Position numbers and translations under genes: made by a program. Positions 21,501-33,090 of a stretch of DNA of 64,000 bases are shown in pieces (the first letter of the stretch is position 1; the number at the start of each line of letters is the position of its first letter). The notes under the pieces are model-generated. The model saw only the letters and a program-made list of their open reading frames with translations, made no database searches and had not been told where the DNA came from. Origin of the DNA: Litoditis marina (lineage: Eukaryota > Nematoda > Chromadorea > Rhabditida > Rhabditidae); NCBI GenBank assembly GCA_964036275.1, contig OZ038433.1:10395048-10459047 (forward strand). Reading direction: 5' to 3'.

Positions 21501-24500
21501 ACTTCAAACTACTGATACACCATCGAATTGGCTTCAAAAATTTTGTTTTGATGGACGGCTGGCAATTTAAACCACCCTAACAGCTGCAAACTTGTTCAAG
21601 TCGGTTCCAGGCTGTCAGTCTTGCTTGTATGCGAGTTGCGTGTCAGTGACACCGGTTGTTATGTGGTTAGTTGCGTGTTTCTCGCATCTGTTTCATTGCG
21701 GAAGGCAGGAGGGGGCGTGTCCCGGGTGACTCCGCCCCTTTTAGCGGGGTCCTTTCCCCGCCGCGGCTTCCCCGCACCTTTCCGCAATTATAGGTTGCAT
21801 AATCAACCGGTTCCTATTGCGTGTACCCCGTGTCAAGTAGCCGTCTTGACAGCAGCTAATTGCCCCCCTTCGCCTATTATTCTCACTAGTTTCCGTTGTT
21901 GCCAGCTGTATTCCGCGTCTGCTGCCACCACACACCAGTTTTGGTTTGTGAATACCTAAAATTCATCAGTTTATCATCAACAGTAACCTTTTATCCCGGA
22001 ATCTGTTGGAAAAAGAGCCCGTCTTGCTGTATTTCTGGCTATTTGGAGAATATTGTCTAGATTCTGCTGCCACCCATGTGGATGGTAGTTAGTGAGGACC
22101 CGGTGGGCAGGATTCGCTATCAATACCATAATCTGCCCAAGGGAGCCGTGGTTCCGCCTGATTCCCACCGATTTCTCCGTCAGACGCGACCTTCCCGCGG
22201 AGGTTGTGCGTATTTCCCGCATTCGGTGTCCCCGTACCCCTCGCCTATACCACAGTACCCCGTCTACGCCACCTCGTCCTATGGGGAGGTGGAGCAGTAT
22301 GACAACGTCAGTCCCGAATCGCCCGTCTATCAACGCTTTGACGACTACGGCAGATACAACAACAACAAGTTCTACTATGACTATTCGCCCAGCTCAACCT
22401 CAAGCTCATCGGAGTATCAGGAGGGTGGCTATTTGAGGGAACGACTAGCAGACAGGGCCTATCGACGTCAATATCGGAGATCAGAAGCAGCCGACGTCGA
22501 GCCACTACCACTGCCGTCTCCCGACTATTCCTCCGACTATTCTCCGCCGCCACCTCCAATTCGGTCCCGCGTACGTTTTGATGTGCCCGGGGCTCCCGTA
22601 TCGGAGGGGCTATACGTGACCTCAACAGTTAGGGGACGGGAGGATGGGCATTATGCGGGCACCTCGCAGGTTCGCGGACAAGAGGACGGGCACTATGCCG
22701 CCACCTCGACGGTTTCTGGACGTGATGGGCACTATGCCGCCACCTCGTCACCGGTATCACTGAATCCGGACCCGGTGGCCAGTAGACCGGTATCTCCTAT
22801 CTACCGTATCACCGGCACGCCAAAATCGACACTGAAATCGAGATCAGCGTCTCCCATTTACCGAAGTAGTCCGGTTTCCACGCGACCGGCCCTTATTTCT
22901 GCTACCCGGAATTCTGAGCCGGCACCCGCTTCCGAGAAGCCATATCGACGAATATTCAATAGAAAGTTTTTCGGCGGCTCAGGTAACTGGTTGTCATTTT
23001 TGTAGTACAATTGGTTAATTTGTGCAACGATAGTTCAGTTATTTTTCGAGAACTAGGTTCATTTACGTTTTGCGGGTTTTGATGCGTCATGATAATTTCT
23101 TCTATGGATAGTCGTTTTTGTTGATCATGCTTATTGATGCTCTCTGATAGGTGCTGGTAACTCTGAATTTCTCTTTCTCCTGTTCAATTGAATCTCTAGT
23201 GGCTATAGTGGAAATGCCTTCCTGTTCCCATCTCCACCGCTATTTCTGACTGCGTGATTGACCGATTTGCTCAGTTTGGTCAAGTGCCGCCTGCCGCGAA
23301 TTATGTGCAAGCAAACTGTTTACCGACGGGCCCATATCAGCACTACCTATGTTTGCAAATAATAAAGGACATTGAACAAATCTATACACGTTTGGTCATC
23401 GTTTGTCATCTTTTCGTCGAGAACAAATACAGAATCATTCTAACTTCAAGTTATCCTTAAGGCTGGAAATGTTTAGCTGGCACTGGGTAGTTTATCTGGC
23501 AACAAGTGGTAGTTAGTTTCAGCAATTTTGCGATGGTCATCTGTCGATCACAATAAATATTCCACGATGTATCACGCAATCATACCCTAAATACTCAGCG
23601 TTTTGAGAACCCCCCCCCCCCCCTGTTTTTGGTCCGAAGATTTGGGCAAACCCCCCCCCCCCCCTCAAAAATTGTCTGATTTAGCGATTTTCTAAATTTA
23701 GGGCAAAACCCCCTTATAATGGCTGAGGGGGAGGGCAAAACCCCCCTGTTTGAAAAATTCACAACTCTGAGGCATTTAGGGTATGCACGCTATAGCTACC
23801 TTTCTGGACTAAGCTTCTGTTTCGAAACTGCTATCAGCTGTTAACTTAGTGCCTTTTCAATTTCGAAGCAATTTGAAACGGATCTGTTGAATGATACTGA
23901 AACATCTATCTATTTAAGTTTCCTTTACGGGTGATCTCGTTTAGTTACATAACAATGCGTTGTCCATGGTAGTTCGCGCGACCTTGGTTCCCACGTTCCT
24001 CCCACTTTTTCATCTTCTGAGATTCGTGCGTACGAATTTAGCCTATAATTAATATGAATTGGTCGCGGTTTTTTGCCAACTAGCGTGAAATCTACCGCTG
24101 TGCCTCTTTCCATTCGAAATTACTCATTACTAAGATACCAACTCAAGCTGCCTCCAAATTTGTTTCTATTTTCTAGGAATTTGAATGTTTTGCTATAGAT
24201 ATTTCAAGTGCAATCGTCACTCCCATTTCAACTCTCCATGACAAAACACAGAGATTTGCGACTCATAAGTTCTATCGAATGTTGAACCGTTGTTTACAGC
24301 TCTTGAAAAGATCAGAATTCAAATATTCTCTACTGAAAAGTAGATTATTGCCAACCGCAAACAATACAATTTCAGTAACTGTAGGGCGAATTCTAAGAAA
24401 TGTTGCGCAACTCGTGTTAGTCTTTTCTTCCTTCGGATTTTGTGTTTGTGTTGGACAATGTTTCCGATTAATCATAATGCTTTTATCAAGTGGCTCGGCT

Positions 24501-27500
24501 TCTTGCACTCATATACACACACACATAGACACACACAACGCATATTGTTATCAAGGCAGGACATAAGCTCAAACAAACGGGGGGCGGCAGCTCATTAGCC
24601 GGACCGGTTGGCCGGTTATTTCACAGGAAATACGCCCGGTCTAGTGGCGACATGCTTTTTTAGGGGGACAATTGAAGTGGCTCACAAGCTCACGTGATTG
24701 GAGGTTCACTGATTAGAAAATATGAAGGATGTAAATAGAGTTTTGGAGAAGATTAAGTGTAAATTAGATGAAGAGGCAATCTTTTTCAAATAACCAAAAT
24801 AGTCACAGTGGATTGATACAAGAAAAGTGGGATATATATTTGAAAAATTGCAAATTTGAAGTTCACAAAAACGAACTATGGTGAAATTGAGGTGGACAGA
24901 ATCGAAAATTACACTCCTTGTTATTTGTGTTGTGACTTTAGGGTAGAGGGGCAACGTGCTACTTCTGTTTTTTATTTTCTTTCCCTTTTCAGTGTCTCGC
25001 GGTGATCGTCGTGGTCCGGCGCCGCCCGCTGTTCCGACGTCATCATTGGCCACGCCCCTTCCTACGTCATCATCTTCGTCGATGCGAACGGCCCCATCTC
25101 CGTTTGGGGGCGGCGTGACGCCGGTGGGCACCATGGCCCATTCGGGGGGCAAAACTCCATCCTCGACGGGAGGCGGCGGGCTCTTCTCACGGGGAAAGAA
25201 GGACAAAAAGGATAAGAAGCAGCGAATACGCAAAGAGGACATCAGCAACCCGACTAACTTCCAGTGAGATTTAATCTATATTCTGGCTATAGAGCGAGAG
25301 TTACGTGGAAAACTAGGAAAAATTTGGCCAGTTTTGGTGTGAGCCTTGGAAATTTGAATGGGTTTCAAATTGATAAACTGTTTTGGTTGAGCTATGCGTA
25401 TAACTTAAGTTTGGGGTTTGACGATTACTAGCAAAGACATGGAAATAAATTGTTCTGTGATTATCCATGTTTGTGCCGTTTGTGCCACGCTATTGCGTAG
25501 CGGTGTCCTTTTGTTTTTACGTGCGCGGGGTCACTAATTCGCTGCTCGGCGACCTAGCTTTTTCCCTTTTTAATGACCTCTGATCCCCTCCTTTCGCCGG
25601 TCGCGTTTTTTTTGGATTAGTGGCCGCCTGACTCTTTCAACTAAAAAGCTTTTACTTTGCGAACATCGTGATATACAATCATACCCCAGTGAAGTTGTCC
25701 GAATAGTCATAAAAAATCGAAAAACTGGCTACTTTTTTGCCAAAAACTAGAAAATTTGTCTATACTTGATGCAAAATCATTAATTTTTACGTGTTCAAAA
25801 CTAAAAACGTTCTACTTTTTGTCGAACAGTCTAACTTTACTGTTATGTGTTCGCTCCTTGGCGGGACCTAACTCTTTTCCCCTTTTTTAATGATCTCTAA
25901 TCTCCCTCCTTTTGCGTTTCTTTCGGATCAGTCCCCGGCTGACTTGAACTGTTTATGTTGTGTTAGTGACGAGACTTGTTTGCTGACAGGCGCAAGACGC
26001 AAGCATCATGCCCCAACTACTAGGGGGCGACAAGATTTTGTACTCATAGGGAGGGAGGGGGGTTAGAAAAAGGGTAGTGTTGAATTAAACACGGAAGATT
26101 TTCATAGTACACGTTACAAGTGTATAATTGTTTTTATATAATACGGCCGCCTGGGAGAACGAAGTTCGGGATGTTTTTAGCCAAGGTCTAATTATTTGAA
26201 CATTTCATTATCTTTACGGTGTACTTTTTTCGTAGTCTCTCCTCACTGAATGTTATGTTGTAATTTCTACCAGTCAGTGGTTTTGAAAATGAACTATATA
26301 AAAGTTTCCAGCTCCCATTCACTCTAGCAGATTGAAAAAACAACACCATGATGTTTGTTATTTCCCGCATCCCGCTTCTTGTTTTAGTTTTGAAATATTT
26401 AAATTTAGGTTGAAATTCAAAACGCGGGGGGAGGGTAGTCAAATACCAGTAAGGTCCGACTAAGCCACAAAAAGTAGTCCGTTTTTAGAAGGCAACAAAT
26501 GAAAATTTATGATTTCTCCATCAAAAGTAAACCGATTTTCTTCTTTTTGGCGAAAAAGTAGTCCGTTTTTCGAAGTTTTCTGACTATTCGGACAACCTTG
26601 CTGGTGTATGGGGGTAGTTGAGGTTCGTATTGCTCATTGCTGCTCGGTATTTGCTTTCAACGAGTTTGCTGGCGGGCTCAAAGAAGAGCACAAAACTGGT
26701 GAAACGAGCACGTTTCCATCCGAAATCTAATAGCCGATTGTTCGGACAAACGCAAAAAAGAGACAATGCGTCGAAAATGGGAACATTTTGGGCCTATTTG
26801 CTCTCATAGTGAAGTAAACAAACAAAGTATGTGCTTGTTTTTTCGTAAACCGAACTCTGTGAACTTTAATCTGAAAATAAGATTAGTGAGTTACAGTAAG
26901 AACAACCAGAAACTGGTATATAAACGTTATTCCCACCTGGCTGTTGTTGACAGCTGCCCTCGCTGGCTGGCATTTGTTCAAATGCGCCAAGCTCGTTTTT
27001 GAAATCAAAAGAAAATCAGGTCCTCAAAGTAATAAATTGTACAGAATTATCATCCATTGCTCCGAAAGGGGCCCTAACTCTTTTCGAGATTGGCGAAACG
27101 GAATCCAGTTGTGCGTAGTGTGCTGATTTTTCTGGCTATTGAGGCAATAGTTGTAGTTTGAACCCAGTTATCTTCTAATTCTGTTAACAACAATAATAAT
27201 AATAATACTTTCCAGACACAAGGCGCATGTTGGTTGGGACCAGGATAGTGGGTTCTCCAACAACGTCTACGACTCGGAGCCCATGGACGAGAGTATCAAG
27301 TGAGTATATATACTTTTTAGGATTACAATATTACAAAGCTTTCGGAAATGTTATCGAAAAGGTCAACAATCCTAGCATACTATTCTGATTTCCTATTGCA
27401 AAGAGTGTTTAAAATTATTTGACGAAACTTGATATTTGCATAGGATTGGAAAGTTCAAATGTTTACTGTAAGTCTCAGTAGGAATGAAACTGCCACTTTG

Positions 27501-30500
27501 AATTCTGTATTATGTTTCTTTTCTGGTGGTACTCAGATTTCAGATTTCGCTCTGTTCTTGATAAGTATTTATTTCACATGACGTAGTCGTGTTATTTCTC
27601 TTGAGGGATTTGGTTGATCCGACTGATGCTTATTAATACCTAGTTCAGCTCCTAGTCACTAGCTAGTTGTTGCTCCATCTCTCATGTATTTTGAATAAAA
27701 AAATACTACATTTGTCGTAATAATTATCCCAATGTCGGTAGTTGAAAAGTTCAATTTTTGAAATGTTAACTTTACTTTCTTACTCGACATGGCTTCGCTC
27801 ACGTTTGTCAGCTGTAAAAATGCGGGAAATTGTACCACTAAAGTGCTTTATTCTATTTTCCAGTCTACCTCTCCAATAGAATGGTCTCGGTACGCGTTAA
27901 AGAAGGACGATTATGTGGTCCGATCGCAACGTTTCAGTCCTTTAAACTGCAATACATTTTTCAATTGCAGTTTAAAGGACCGTAGACACGGGAGTGGTCC
28001 ACATAATCGTCCTACTTTAACGTTTGTATAATATCTAAACCCACGTGGTACGTGGTATCTATTCATCATTTCAGAACAATAATTCGCGCGGCCGGTCAGG
28101 ACCCGGGCAACATGAGCAAGAAGACCATCAAATTCGTCTATGATTTTCTGGAGAATTATAGCGAAGAAGCGCAACCGCAAGCTGGGTTGGTCATTTTTTC
28201 TTTCCACTTCTAGTTAGGATGGTGGCTTATCTTTGATCTTTGTGTTTTGAAGGCACATTTCACTTGTGCCAATGCACGCAGACATGATCATTCGATTAAT
28301 CTCTGCTTTTCGAATTTGGGTTCCCGGGCAGAAAATGGTTTGACGTAGAGTGCAAGACGACCCCCTCCCTTATAAAGAATGAAAAAAGTCAAATTTCAAA
28401 GATTAAATGAAGAATTCCGAGAGAAGTTCCGTTTGGTTGCTAAAAACGTGCAATTTCCAATCCTTTCTGGACCAAAAACTACCCCCTCCTTGAATTTTTT
28501 GGTTTGCCAAGCCATATCTGCCCTCCCCTGGGAATCCCGGGAACCGGAACATGAGAGTCGAGTGGGTAATTTCTTACCCGAAGTTTGGTAGACGAGGTCA
28601 GGTCTCAGATTCACAAGGCTTCAGTAGGGGGTCTAATTCTTTGACGAGTCATCCAGATGCATATGTTTTATATATCATGGCGCTCGAATGGGTTTCTAAT
28701 CATGCCGATGACACCCTTCACTGGTAAACTCTATTTTATGTCCAAATTAAGTGATCCGATGAGCCAGAAAAACTCAAACGGCTTTTTGATGAAAACATGC
28801 AGTTTCGCCTTTCACGTATTTAAATGAAAAACTTTTTATTTGTGGGATAGTCGCACCTTACTTGCTGTACTACTATTTGTTGTATTGCAGCATCCCCCTC
28901 TCTTCGTCCATGGGTGGTCCCCCCAAACCGCCGCCTGTTCCCATCTCACAGCCCATCTCCCAGTGGGGAACCCCTCCCCCGCCCCCTCCGCCTCCCTCCC
29001 GCGGCGCCTCCCATCAACCGTCGATGGTACCGCCGTCGCGGCCGCCACCACCACCACCGGCTGGCGGCAGAGGGACTGGCAGACCATTACCGCAGGTAGA
29101 TTGGAGTTTTACGAGCTAAGCTGCTAAGCATTGAGAAGATTGAAAGCAAACAGTTGTGCTGCTGTCATACATAACATTACCACGTGCACCAAATGAAACA
29201 TTACATGTCCGGACGACCATTACCTCAGGTAGATCAGAGTTGGTAATATAGGAGTGAGGGAGGTCATTTCTCATTGTTGAAAAAGGGTTGTAAAAAAGAA
29301 GAGGTGATTTAATGGAGCATCCAACAAAGTGCTCTACGTTTGATTTGTAGGTGCTACCGTCAATTTGTAGGTACAATACGAGCTTTATTTACTATCACTT
29401 GATCTACTGCCATCATCTGACTATTTCCAGGTGCCACCATCGCAGGACGCGTCTCGTCCAATGGCCGTCCCGCCTCCACCGCCGCCGCCTCCCCCCAGCA
29501 GCAGTTCGGGTACAGTACCCCCGGCCCCGCCCCCACCTCCGCCATCCTTCATGAACAGCTCGTCAGGTATATAGTTGCTATCATTCCTATTGAGACTCAT
29601 ACAGTACCCATTAGAGTTATACTCCCCCAGCAGTACTCAGAACAAGCGTCGTTGATAACAAGCGCAAGCGGATACAGTACCCACCGCCCCCACCTCCGTC
29701 ATCCTTCATGAACAGCTCGTCAGGTATATAGTTGCTATCATTCCTATTGATACTCATACAGTACCCATTAGAGTTATACTCCCCCAGCAGTACTCAGAAC
29801 AAGCGTCGTTGATAACAAGCACAAGCGGGTACAGTACCCACCGCCCCCACCTCCGTCATCATTCATGAATAGCTCGGCTGGTATGTACATGTTAGAACGA
29901 ATATACATATCGATTGCTATTGGTTTAGCTTTTGTTGATGCAAAATCGTACAATTTAACGTCTCGACATCGAGAAACTGGGTTCCTTTGTTCAGAATAGT
30001 CACATCTTTGTCTTTCTCATTGATGTGTCATTGGGGTTCCGCCAATATGCAATATCGGAAAGATGGATAACTGTTAATGTAAAATCATTATGTTTAGTGC
30101 ATTTTTACGGAACACTGGGGTTCTTTGTGTGGAATATATTCATAAGCTCACCACTGCGGGGGTAGACGCGAAACGTACCTGTACCACCATATGTTATTGT
30201 TCCTGTTCTTTCAGTCTAGTCTTCATATGTCAAACCTTAATAATAATAATAGGTTTATTCCACAAAAATCACACATGTGATCTCATAAGTAACCTGGCCT
30301 CCATTCCAAGTGTATGGTTCAGGTGGTCCCCCGCCGCCGCCGCCGCCTCCCCCTATTTCTCAGATGACGTCATCTTCTGTTGCTCCGCCCCCCGCCCCTC
30401 AAGAGGGCAGAGGAAATCTGTTGGCGGTGGGTTATTTTTACACGTACTCTGGTACTCTCTTGGTTACTTAGTTGTATATATTTACATAGTCGTATGCATA

Positions 30501-31876
30501 GACAGTTACCAAAAAGAGGGCAGAGGAAATCTTCTCGCAATAAGACTGGATTCTTTTTACGAACAAAGAAATGAAAAAAATATGGTTAGATTACGTAATA
30601 AACTACCGTCTCTGAAATATGAGGCACTTCGAGTTATGTTGTGGTTTTCTTTCTCGGCCATAGTTAGCTACACTGGCTGAAACAGAAGAGTATATATGCA
30701 TATTGTACATTTTGAAGTATACCCGTGCCAGAGTAAATTTACATAAATGCCTGTTTGCCTGATTTGCAGGAGATCCAGGCCGGCAAACAACTGAGATCGG
30801 TGACCCCGTCCTCCTCGAAGGGAAGCGTCTCGTCGGGACCGGATTCTAGAGGGGACGTGATGGCCCAGATCAGACAGGGAGCTCAGCTGAAACACGTGAG
30901 TACCTTAAAATTTCATTAAAGTAGCACAATTATGTAGGCCAATCCCGACGTATCGGTCCTTTAAAGAAGGACGATTATGTGGCCCAGTCCCGTCATATCG
31001 GTCCTTTAAACTGCAATAGAAACATGTATTGCGGTTTAAAGGAATGAAGCGTCGCGGTTGGACCACATAGTCGTCCTTCTTCAATCTGCAATTTAGTATC
31101 TGTTTTGTATCTACCATCTTTGATTCAATTATTGGTTGGTATCACTGATCTACTGTCATTTGTAGTGGGATCGGTGGTTGCTACTTGCTACTATCTATTG
31201 TATCTGGCGTTATTGATTGGACATCCTATTATCGATTAGTGTGGTATTCAAACACCAGTAAGGTCCGACTAAGCGACAAAAAGTAGTCCGTTTTCAGATG
31301 TAAACACGTGGACATTTATGACTTTTCGTAAAAAGTAGACCGATTTATTTTCTTCTTTTCGGCGAAAAAGTAGTCCGTTTTTCGAATTTTTCTGACTATT
31401 CGGACAACTTTACTGGTATATGGTGGTGTTGCAGGTGGATCGATCAGCTGAGGATGAGAAGCGTCGTTCGGCCGTGGCCCTGACGGACATGGGAGGCATA
31501 GCCGGCGCCCTGGCAAAGGCCCTGGAGGATAGAAGGACCAATATGGGCATCGACGACTCCAGTGAGGATGAAGGTACGGTATATGCCTTCATTATTTTCT
31601 AATTCTTCTCTTTTCCCTTTTCTTTCCTGTCAAATTATATTGTGAGTTCTCAATGCGAGAGAGACAGAGAGCTTGATTCGGCTCGGATGTAACATTATAA
31701 AGTGGTCCTGGTTTTGGTTCAACTCGAAAATAAAGCACAAAAATAGATTATTTGAGCGTGGGAAAAAACACTCAGAATTCCAGATATAATCTGAAGTTTT
31801 CTTGCGTCGTCACGGCATACAAAAATGAACTTGAACCATTTCAGATTCCGACGAGAAGAACGAGTGGTCCGATTGA
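15550..31876 (+). CDS. wsp-1: Wiskott-Aldrich syndrome protein homologue, long WH1 isoform (WSP-1A-like)
   Basis: WASP-family activator of the Arp2/3 complex, which links Cdc42 signalling to branched actin assembly at membranes. Fourteen exons read in phase to 565 aa: 15550-15610, 16157-16341, 17305-17378, 19972-20047, 20515-20608, 24993-25263, 27216-27299, 28075-28185, 28891-29095, 29431-29566, 30323-30426, 30770-30895, 31435-31573 and 31845-31876. Domains in order: WH1/EVH1 about residues 35-155 (exons 2-5, with FSLLGQDNISLSAAIVELL and FGLNFSSVEEA); a basic Lys/Arg stretch then the CRIB/GBD about 246-305 (ISNPTNFQHKAHVGWD); proline-rich 318-467 with runs of up to ten prolines; two WH2 motifs (LLAEIQAGKQLRSV about 465-478, VMAQIRQGAQLKHVD about 497-511); central helix 519-545; and an acidic tail DDSSEDEDSDEKNEWSD with the conserved tryptophan three from the end. 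The first exon has two usable donors, at 15605 and 15611; both keep phase. Confidence 0.95.
15969..16092. repeat. 36-bp tandem repeat, 3.4 copies
   Basis: Three identical units beginning ATGCTCTTAGTATCTAACGA at 15969, 16005 and 16041, and a partial fourth. They lie in wsp-1 intron 1, 65 bases before exon 2. The identity implies recent expansion. Confidence 0.9.
16354..16531. mobile_element. Family B palindromic MITE, wsp-1 intron 2
   Basis: CATACACCAGCAAGGTTGTC to CCTTACTGGTGTATG, complete with a short internal duplication (TTTTGAACTTTTGATG). It begins 12 bases after the exon 2 donor. Confidence 0.8.
16572..16793. mobile_element. Family D palindromic MITE (CATACACCGCCAAGG termini)
   Basis: Type copy, about 220 bp: CATACACCGCCAAGGGTCTC at the left, CTTCGGCGGTGTATG at the right, GTCGCGACC inside. 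It lies 40 bases from a family B copy in wsp-1 intron 2. Confidence 0.75.
17775..18335. repeat. GCGCGCAGCGCGAAGCGC-headed repeat segment
   Basis: Starts with the palindrome-rich GCGCGCAGCGCGAAGCGCT, passes a (GT)n run at 18012-18032 and leads straight into the 130-bp tandem array. It may be the left part of one large non-coding mobile element ending at 19.66 kb, in wsp-1 intron 3. Confidence 0.5.
18340..19020. repeat. 130-bp tandem array with ten TGACGTCA palindromes
   Basis: The phrase CAGATGACGTCATTTTTGA starts units at 18364, 18494, 18624, 18754 and 18884, exactly 130 bases apart, with a decayed sixth near 18979. Each typical unit has two TGACGTCA octamers; ten full octamers are present in all. 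One unit has TGACGTCG. Units 2-4 are almost identical, the outer ones diverged. Confidence 0.9.
19136..19662. mobile_element. Long inverted-repeat element, 200-bp arms
   Basis: Left arm 19136-19335 and right arm 19462-19662 are nearly exact inverses: ATTCATGAAAAAGTGGGGGC outside, CTAGAATCTACAAATCAC inside. The 126-base centre is AT-rich with no ORF. The arm word GAGATTTGTCTTCTG echoes GCGAGATTTGTCTTTG at 17.8 kb, which links it to the segment upstream. Confidence 0.85.
21700..21800 (+). promoter_or_regulatory. GC-rich candidate promoter for the internal wsp-1 start
   Basis: A short GC-rich island with CCGCCCC and CCCCGCCGCGG stands out from AT-rich surroundings about 300 bases before the alternative wsp-1 ATG. 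No TATA box is obvious. It is a plausible internal promoter; this is inference from base composition and position. Confidence 0.35.
22051..22060 (+). promoter_or_regulatory. Candidate spliced-leader acceptor for wsp-1 isoform B
   Basis: TATTGTCTAG lies 15 bases before the ATG at 22076, matching the short leaders seen before the other start codons in this window. TAG rather than CAG makes it weaker. Confidence 0.35.
22076..31876 (+). CDS. wsp-1: WASP homologue, alternative isoform lacking WH1 (WSP-1B-like)
   Basis: A 907-base open exon at 22076-22982 starts with ATG in a CCACCATG-like context (CACCCATG) and ends at CTCAG|GTAACT in phase 1. That is the same phase as WH1 exon 5, so it joins exactly to the CRIB exon at 24993 and the nine exons after it, giving 704 aa. 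The unique 302-residue N-terminus replaces WH1. It is rich in Tyr, Pro, Ser and Arg, apparently disordered, with three imperfect repeats ending GHYA(A/G)TS near residues 190-225 and two SPIYR motifs near 243 and 263. A WH1-less isoform from an internal start is known for the C. elegans gene, which supports this reading. Without WH1 the protein should escape WIP-type binding while keeping the Cdc42-binding and actin-nucleating parts. Phase match, length and absence of stops are seen directly; expression is inferred. Confidence 0.82.
23605..23760. repeat. C-run and GGGCAAAACCCCC repeats
   Basis: Two 13-15-base C runs and three CAAACCCCC / CAAAACCCCC phrases at 50-base intervals, in the wsp-1 intron after the alternative exon. 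Confidence 0.6.
25680..25850. mobile_element. Family B palindromic MITE, wsp-1 intron 6
   Basis: CATACCCCAGTGAAGTTGTC to AACTTTACTGTTATG; right terminus decayed. Confidence 0.7.
26442..26610. mobile_element. Family B palindromic MITE, second copy in wsp-1 intron 6
   Basis: AATACCAGTAAGGTCCGACT to CCTTGCTGGTGTATG, opposite orientation to the copy at 25.7 kb. Confidence 0.75.
27897..28020. mobile_element. Family A palindromic MITE, wsp-1 intron 7
   Basis: Complete, from TTAAAGAAGGACG to CGTCCTACTTTAA. It ends 54 bases before the wsp-1 exon 8 acceptor. Confidence 0.8.
28798..28870. repeat. Family B MITE, right-end fragment
   Basis: Resembles only the last part: TTTCACGTATTTAAATG to TAGTCGCACCTTACTTGCTG. 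It ends about 20 bases before the wsp-1 exon 9 acceptor. Confidence 0.45.
29667..29881 (+). pseudogene. Two partial tandem copies of the wsp-1 polyproline exon
   Basis: The end of the proline exon and its donor (29515-29575) recur twice downstream, at about 29672-29730 and 29838-29885, each with the same following intron sequence (about 165-base spacing). Each copy still encodes a PPPPPPSSFMN-like run in one frame and keeps a GT donor. The acceptor-like ACAG places that frame out of phase with the neighbouring exons, so they look like non-functional copies rather than cassette exons. Confidence 0.6.
30515..30541 (+). pseudogene. Partial copy of the end of wsp-1 exon 11
   Basis: AGAGGGCAGAGGAAATCT repeats the final part of the exon ending at 30426, about 115 bases upstream. 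No usable acceptor precedes it. It is another example of local exon-edge duplication. Confidence 0.55.
30916..31084. mobile_element. Family A MITE with duplicated left arm, wsp-1 intron 12
   Basis: A half arm starting TTAAAGTAGCACAATTATGT at 30916 runs into a complete copy starting TTAAAGAAGG at 30961. This could be insertion of one copy into another at TTAA or an unequal exchange. Confidence 0.7.
31252..31422. mobile_element. Family B palindromic MITE abutting wsp-1 exon 13
   Basis: AACACCAGTAAGGTCCGACT to CAACTTTACTGGTATATG. Only GTGGTGTTGCAG separates its end from exon 13 at 31435, so it supplies the branch-point region of this intron. Confidence 0.8.
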
Positions 31877-32152
31877 TTGGATGGTCCCCTATTCTATCAT
31901 TGGATCATTGGAATTGTGTTGGTGGTGGTAGAAGCTTGAGTTTATTTGGTGATATTTGTATGAGCTTAGATAGACAATCAACCTTTTACCGGGGCATAAG
32001 GCATTTCGATTTCCGAATCGTTCGCTGGGCTACAGCTGACTGATGTATTTATTGGACACGTGTGAAGCAGAAGTTAATAATCAATCAATAAGCATCAAAA
32101 ACATGACTGTCTTTGATGAGCTATCCCACATTACTTAGTGTTATAACGTAAC

Positions 32153-32318
32153 CATACACCAGTAAGGTCTGACTAAGCGACAAAAATTTGTCCATTTTCG
32201 TATGTTGAGAAGTGAAAATTCATGATTTTTCATCAAAAGTATTGTCTTCTTTTCGGCGAAAAAGTAGTCCGTTTTTCATTTTTTTTTCTGACTATTCGGA
32301 CAACCTTACTGGAGTATG
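32153..32318. mobile_element. Family B palindromic MITE, downstream of wsp-1
   Basis: CATACACCAGTAAGGTCTGA to CCTTACTGGAGTATG, complete. Confidence 0.8.
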
Positions 32319-33070
32319 AACGTAGCGATGAGTTCTTAAATTTGACGGATTTTTACTCGATTGTTGCATACGGTTTGGTTTTGGATCACATTCGATTTGG
32401 ACCGTATTTTCGAGCATAAAACTGAGATCGGAAAGTGAAGCCTTGATTCATAACGAAAAAACGTTATCCCCACAGAGTAATGTATGAGTGTTTAGGGTAT
32501 CATGATAGCGAACGATTCGATTGCCTATGCTCTGTTAGATTAAGTATTTGGCTCATCTTGTGTTTTTATCACTATAATTCTGCTGGCGGTTCAGATTTCG
32601 TTTTTATTATACACATCTTCTCTAAGCTATCTTGTTTTTTAAACCTGCAGATCATAAAGTACATGCATGTTAACTGTGACCGCGTTTTGTATTCTATCGG
32701 AGTAATTATTCTGTGATTTGAATATTCGATTATAGTCTTTATTACAGTTTTATAAGGTTTTTGGGTGTTTCATAATTTTTCCCTCTTTTTACTCGCAGAT
32801 TTTGTGAATAATGAATAGGACACCCCTCGATTTTTCTGTTACATTCATTACTTCTACTTATATGCTCACGTAATGATTTTGTTGACAGTGATAAGTATGT
32901 TTAGTGCATCCCAACAACAATGTACCATGAATTTTTCGTCGATTGTTTGTTTTCGTTGGACGGGAAATGGTTGAGGTTCAGGTCCCCCTGGTGGCTATCT
33001 TGTTTATTATTATTTGTATTTTGCATGCTAACTACCCAAATGCTTTTCTAACACTTCTATTTCATTTTGT

Positions 33071-33090
33071 ATATTCAGCTCTTTACGTGG
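33071..33090 (+). promoter_or_regulatory. Candidate spliced-leader acceptor for the zinc-finger gene
   Basis: ATATTCAG ends at 33078, 12 bases before the ATG at 33091. The gene starts about 1.2 kb after the wsp-1 stop on the same strand, but that gap is filled with repeats and does not by itself indicate an operon. Confidence 0.5.

Noticed and set aside
21621..21959. A 112-codon + strand frame in the GC-rich island before the alternative wsp-1 exon
   Set aside because: It has no clear acceptor or donor joining it to the wsp-1 frame and no recognisable motif; GC richness explains the lack of stops.
21977..22625. Minus-strand frames of 105-118 codons opposite the alternative wsp-1 exon
   Set aside because: The + strand frame is 309 codons, joins in phase to known exons and has meaningful composition; the minus frames are its shadows.
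29667..29881. Two cassette exons adding extra polyproline modules to wsp-1
   Set aside because: Entering at the available ACAG puts the proline frame out of phase with exon 10, and each block is not a multiple of three.
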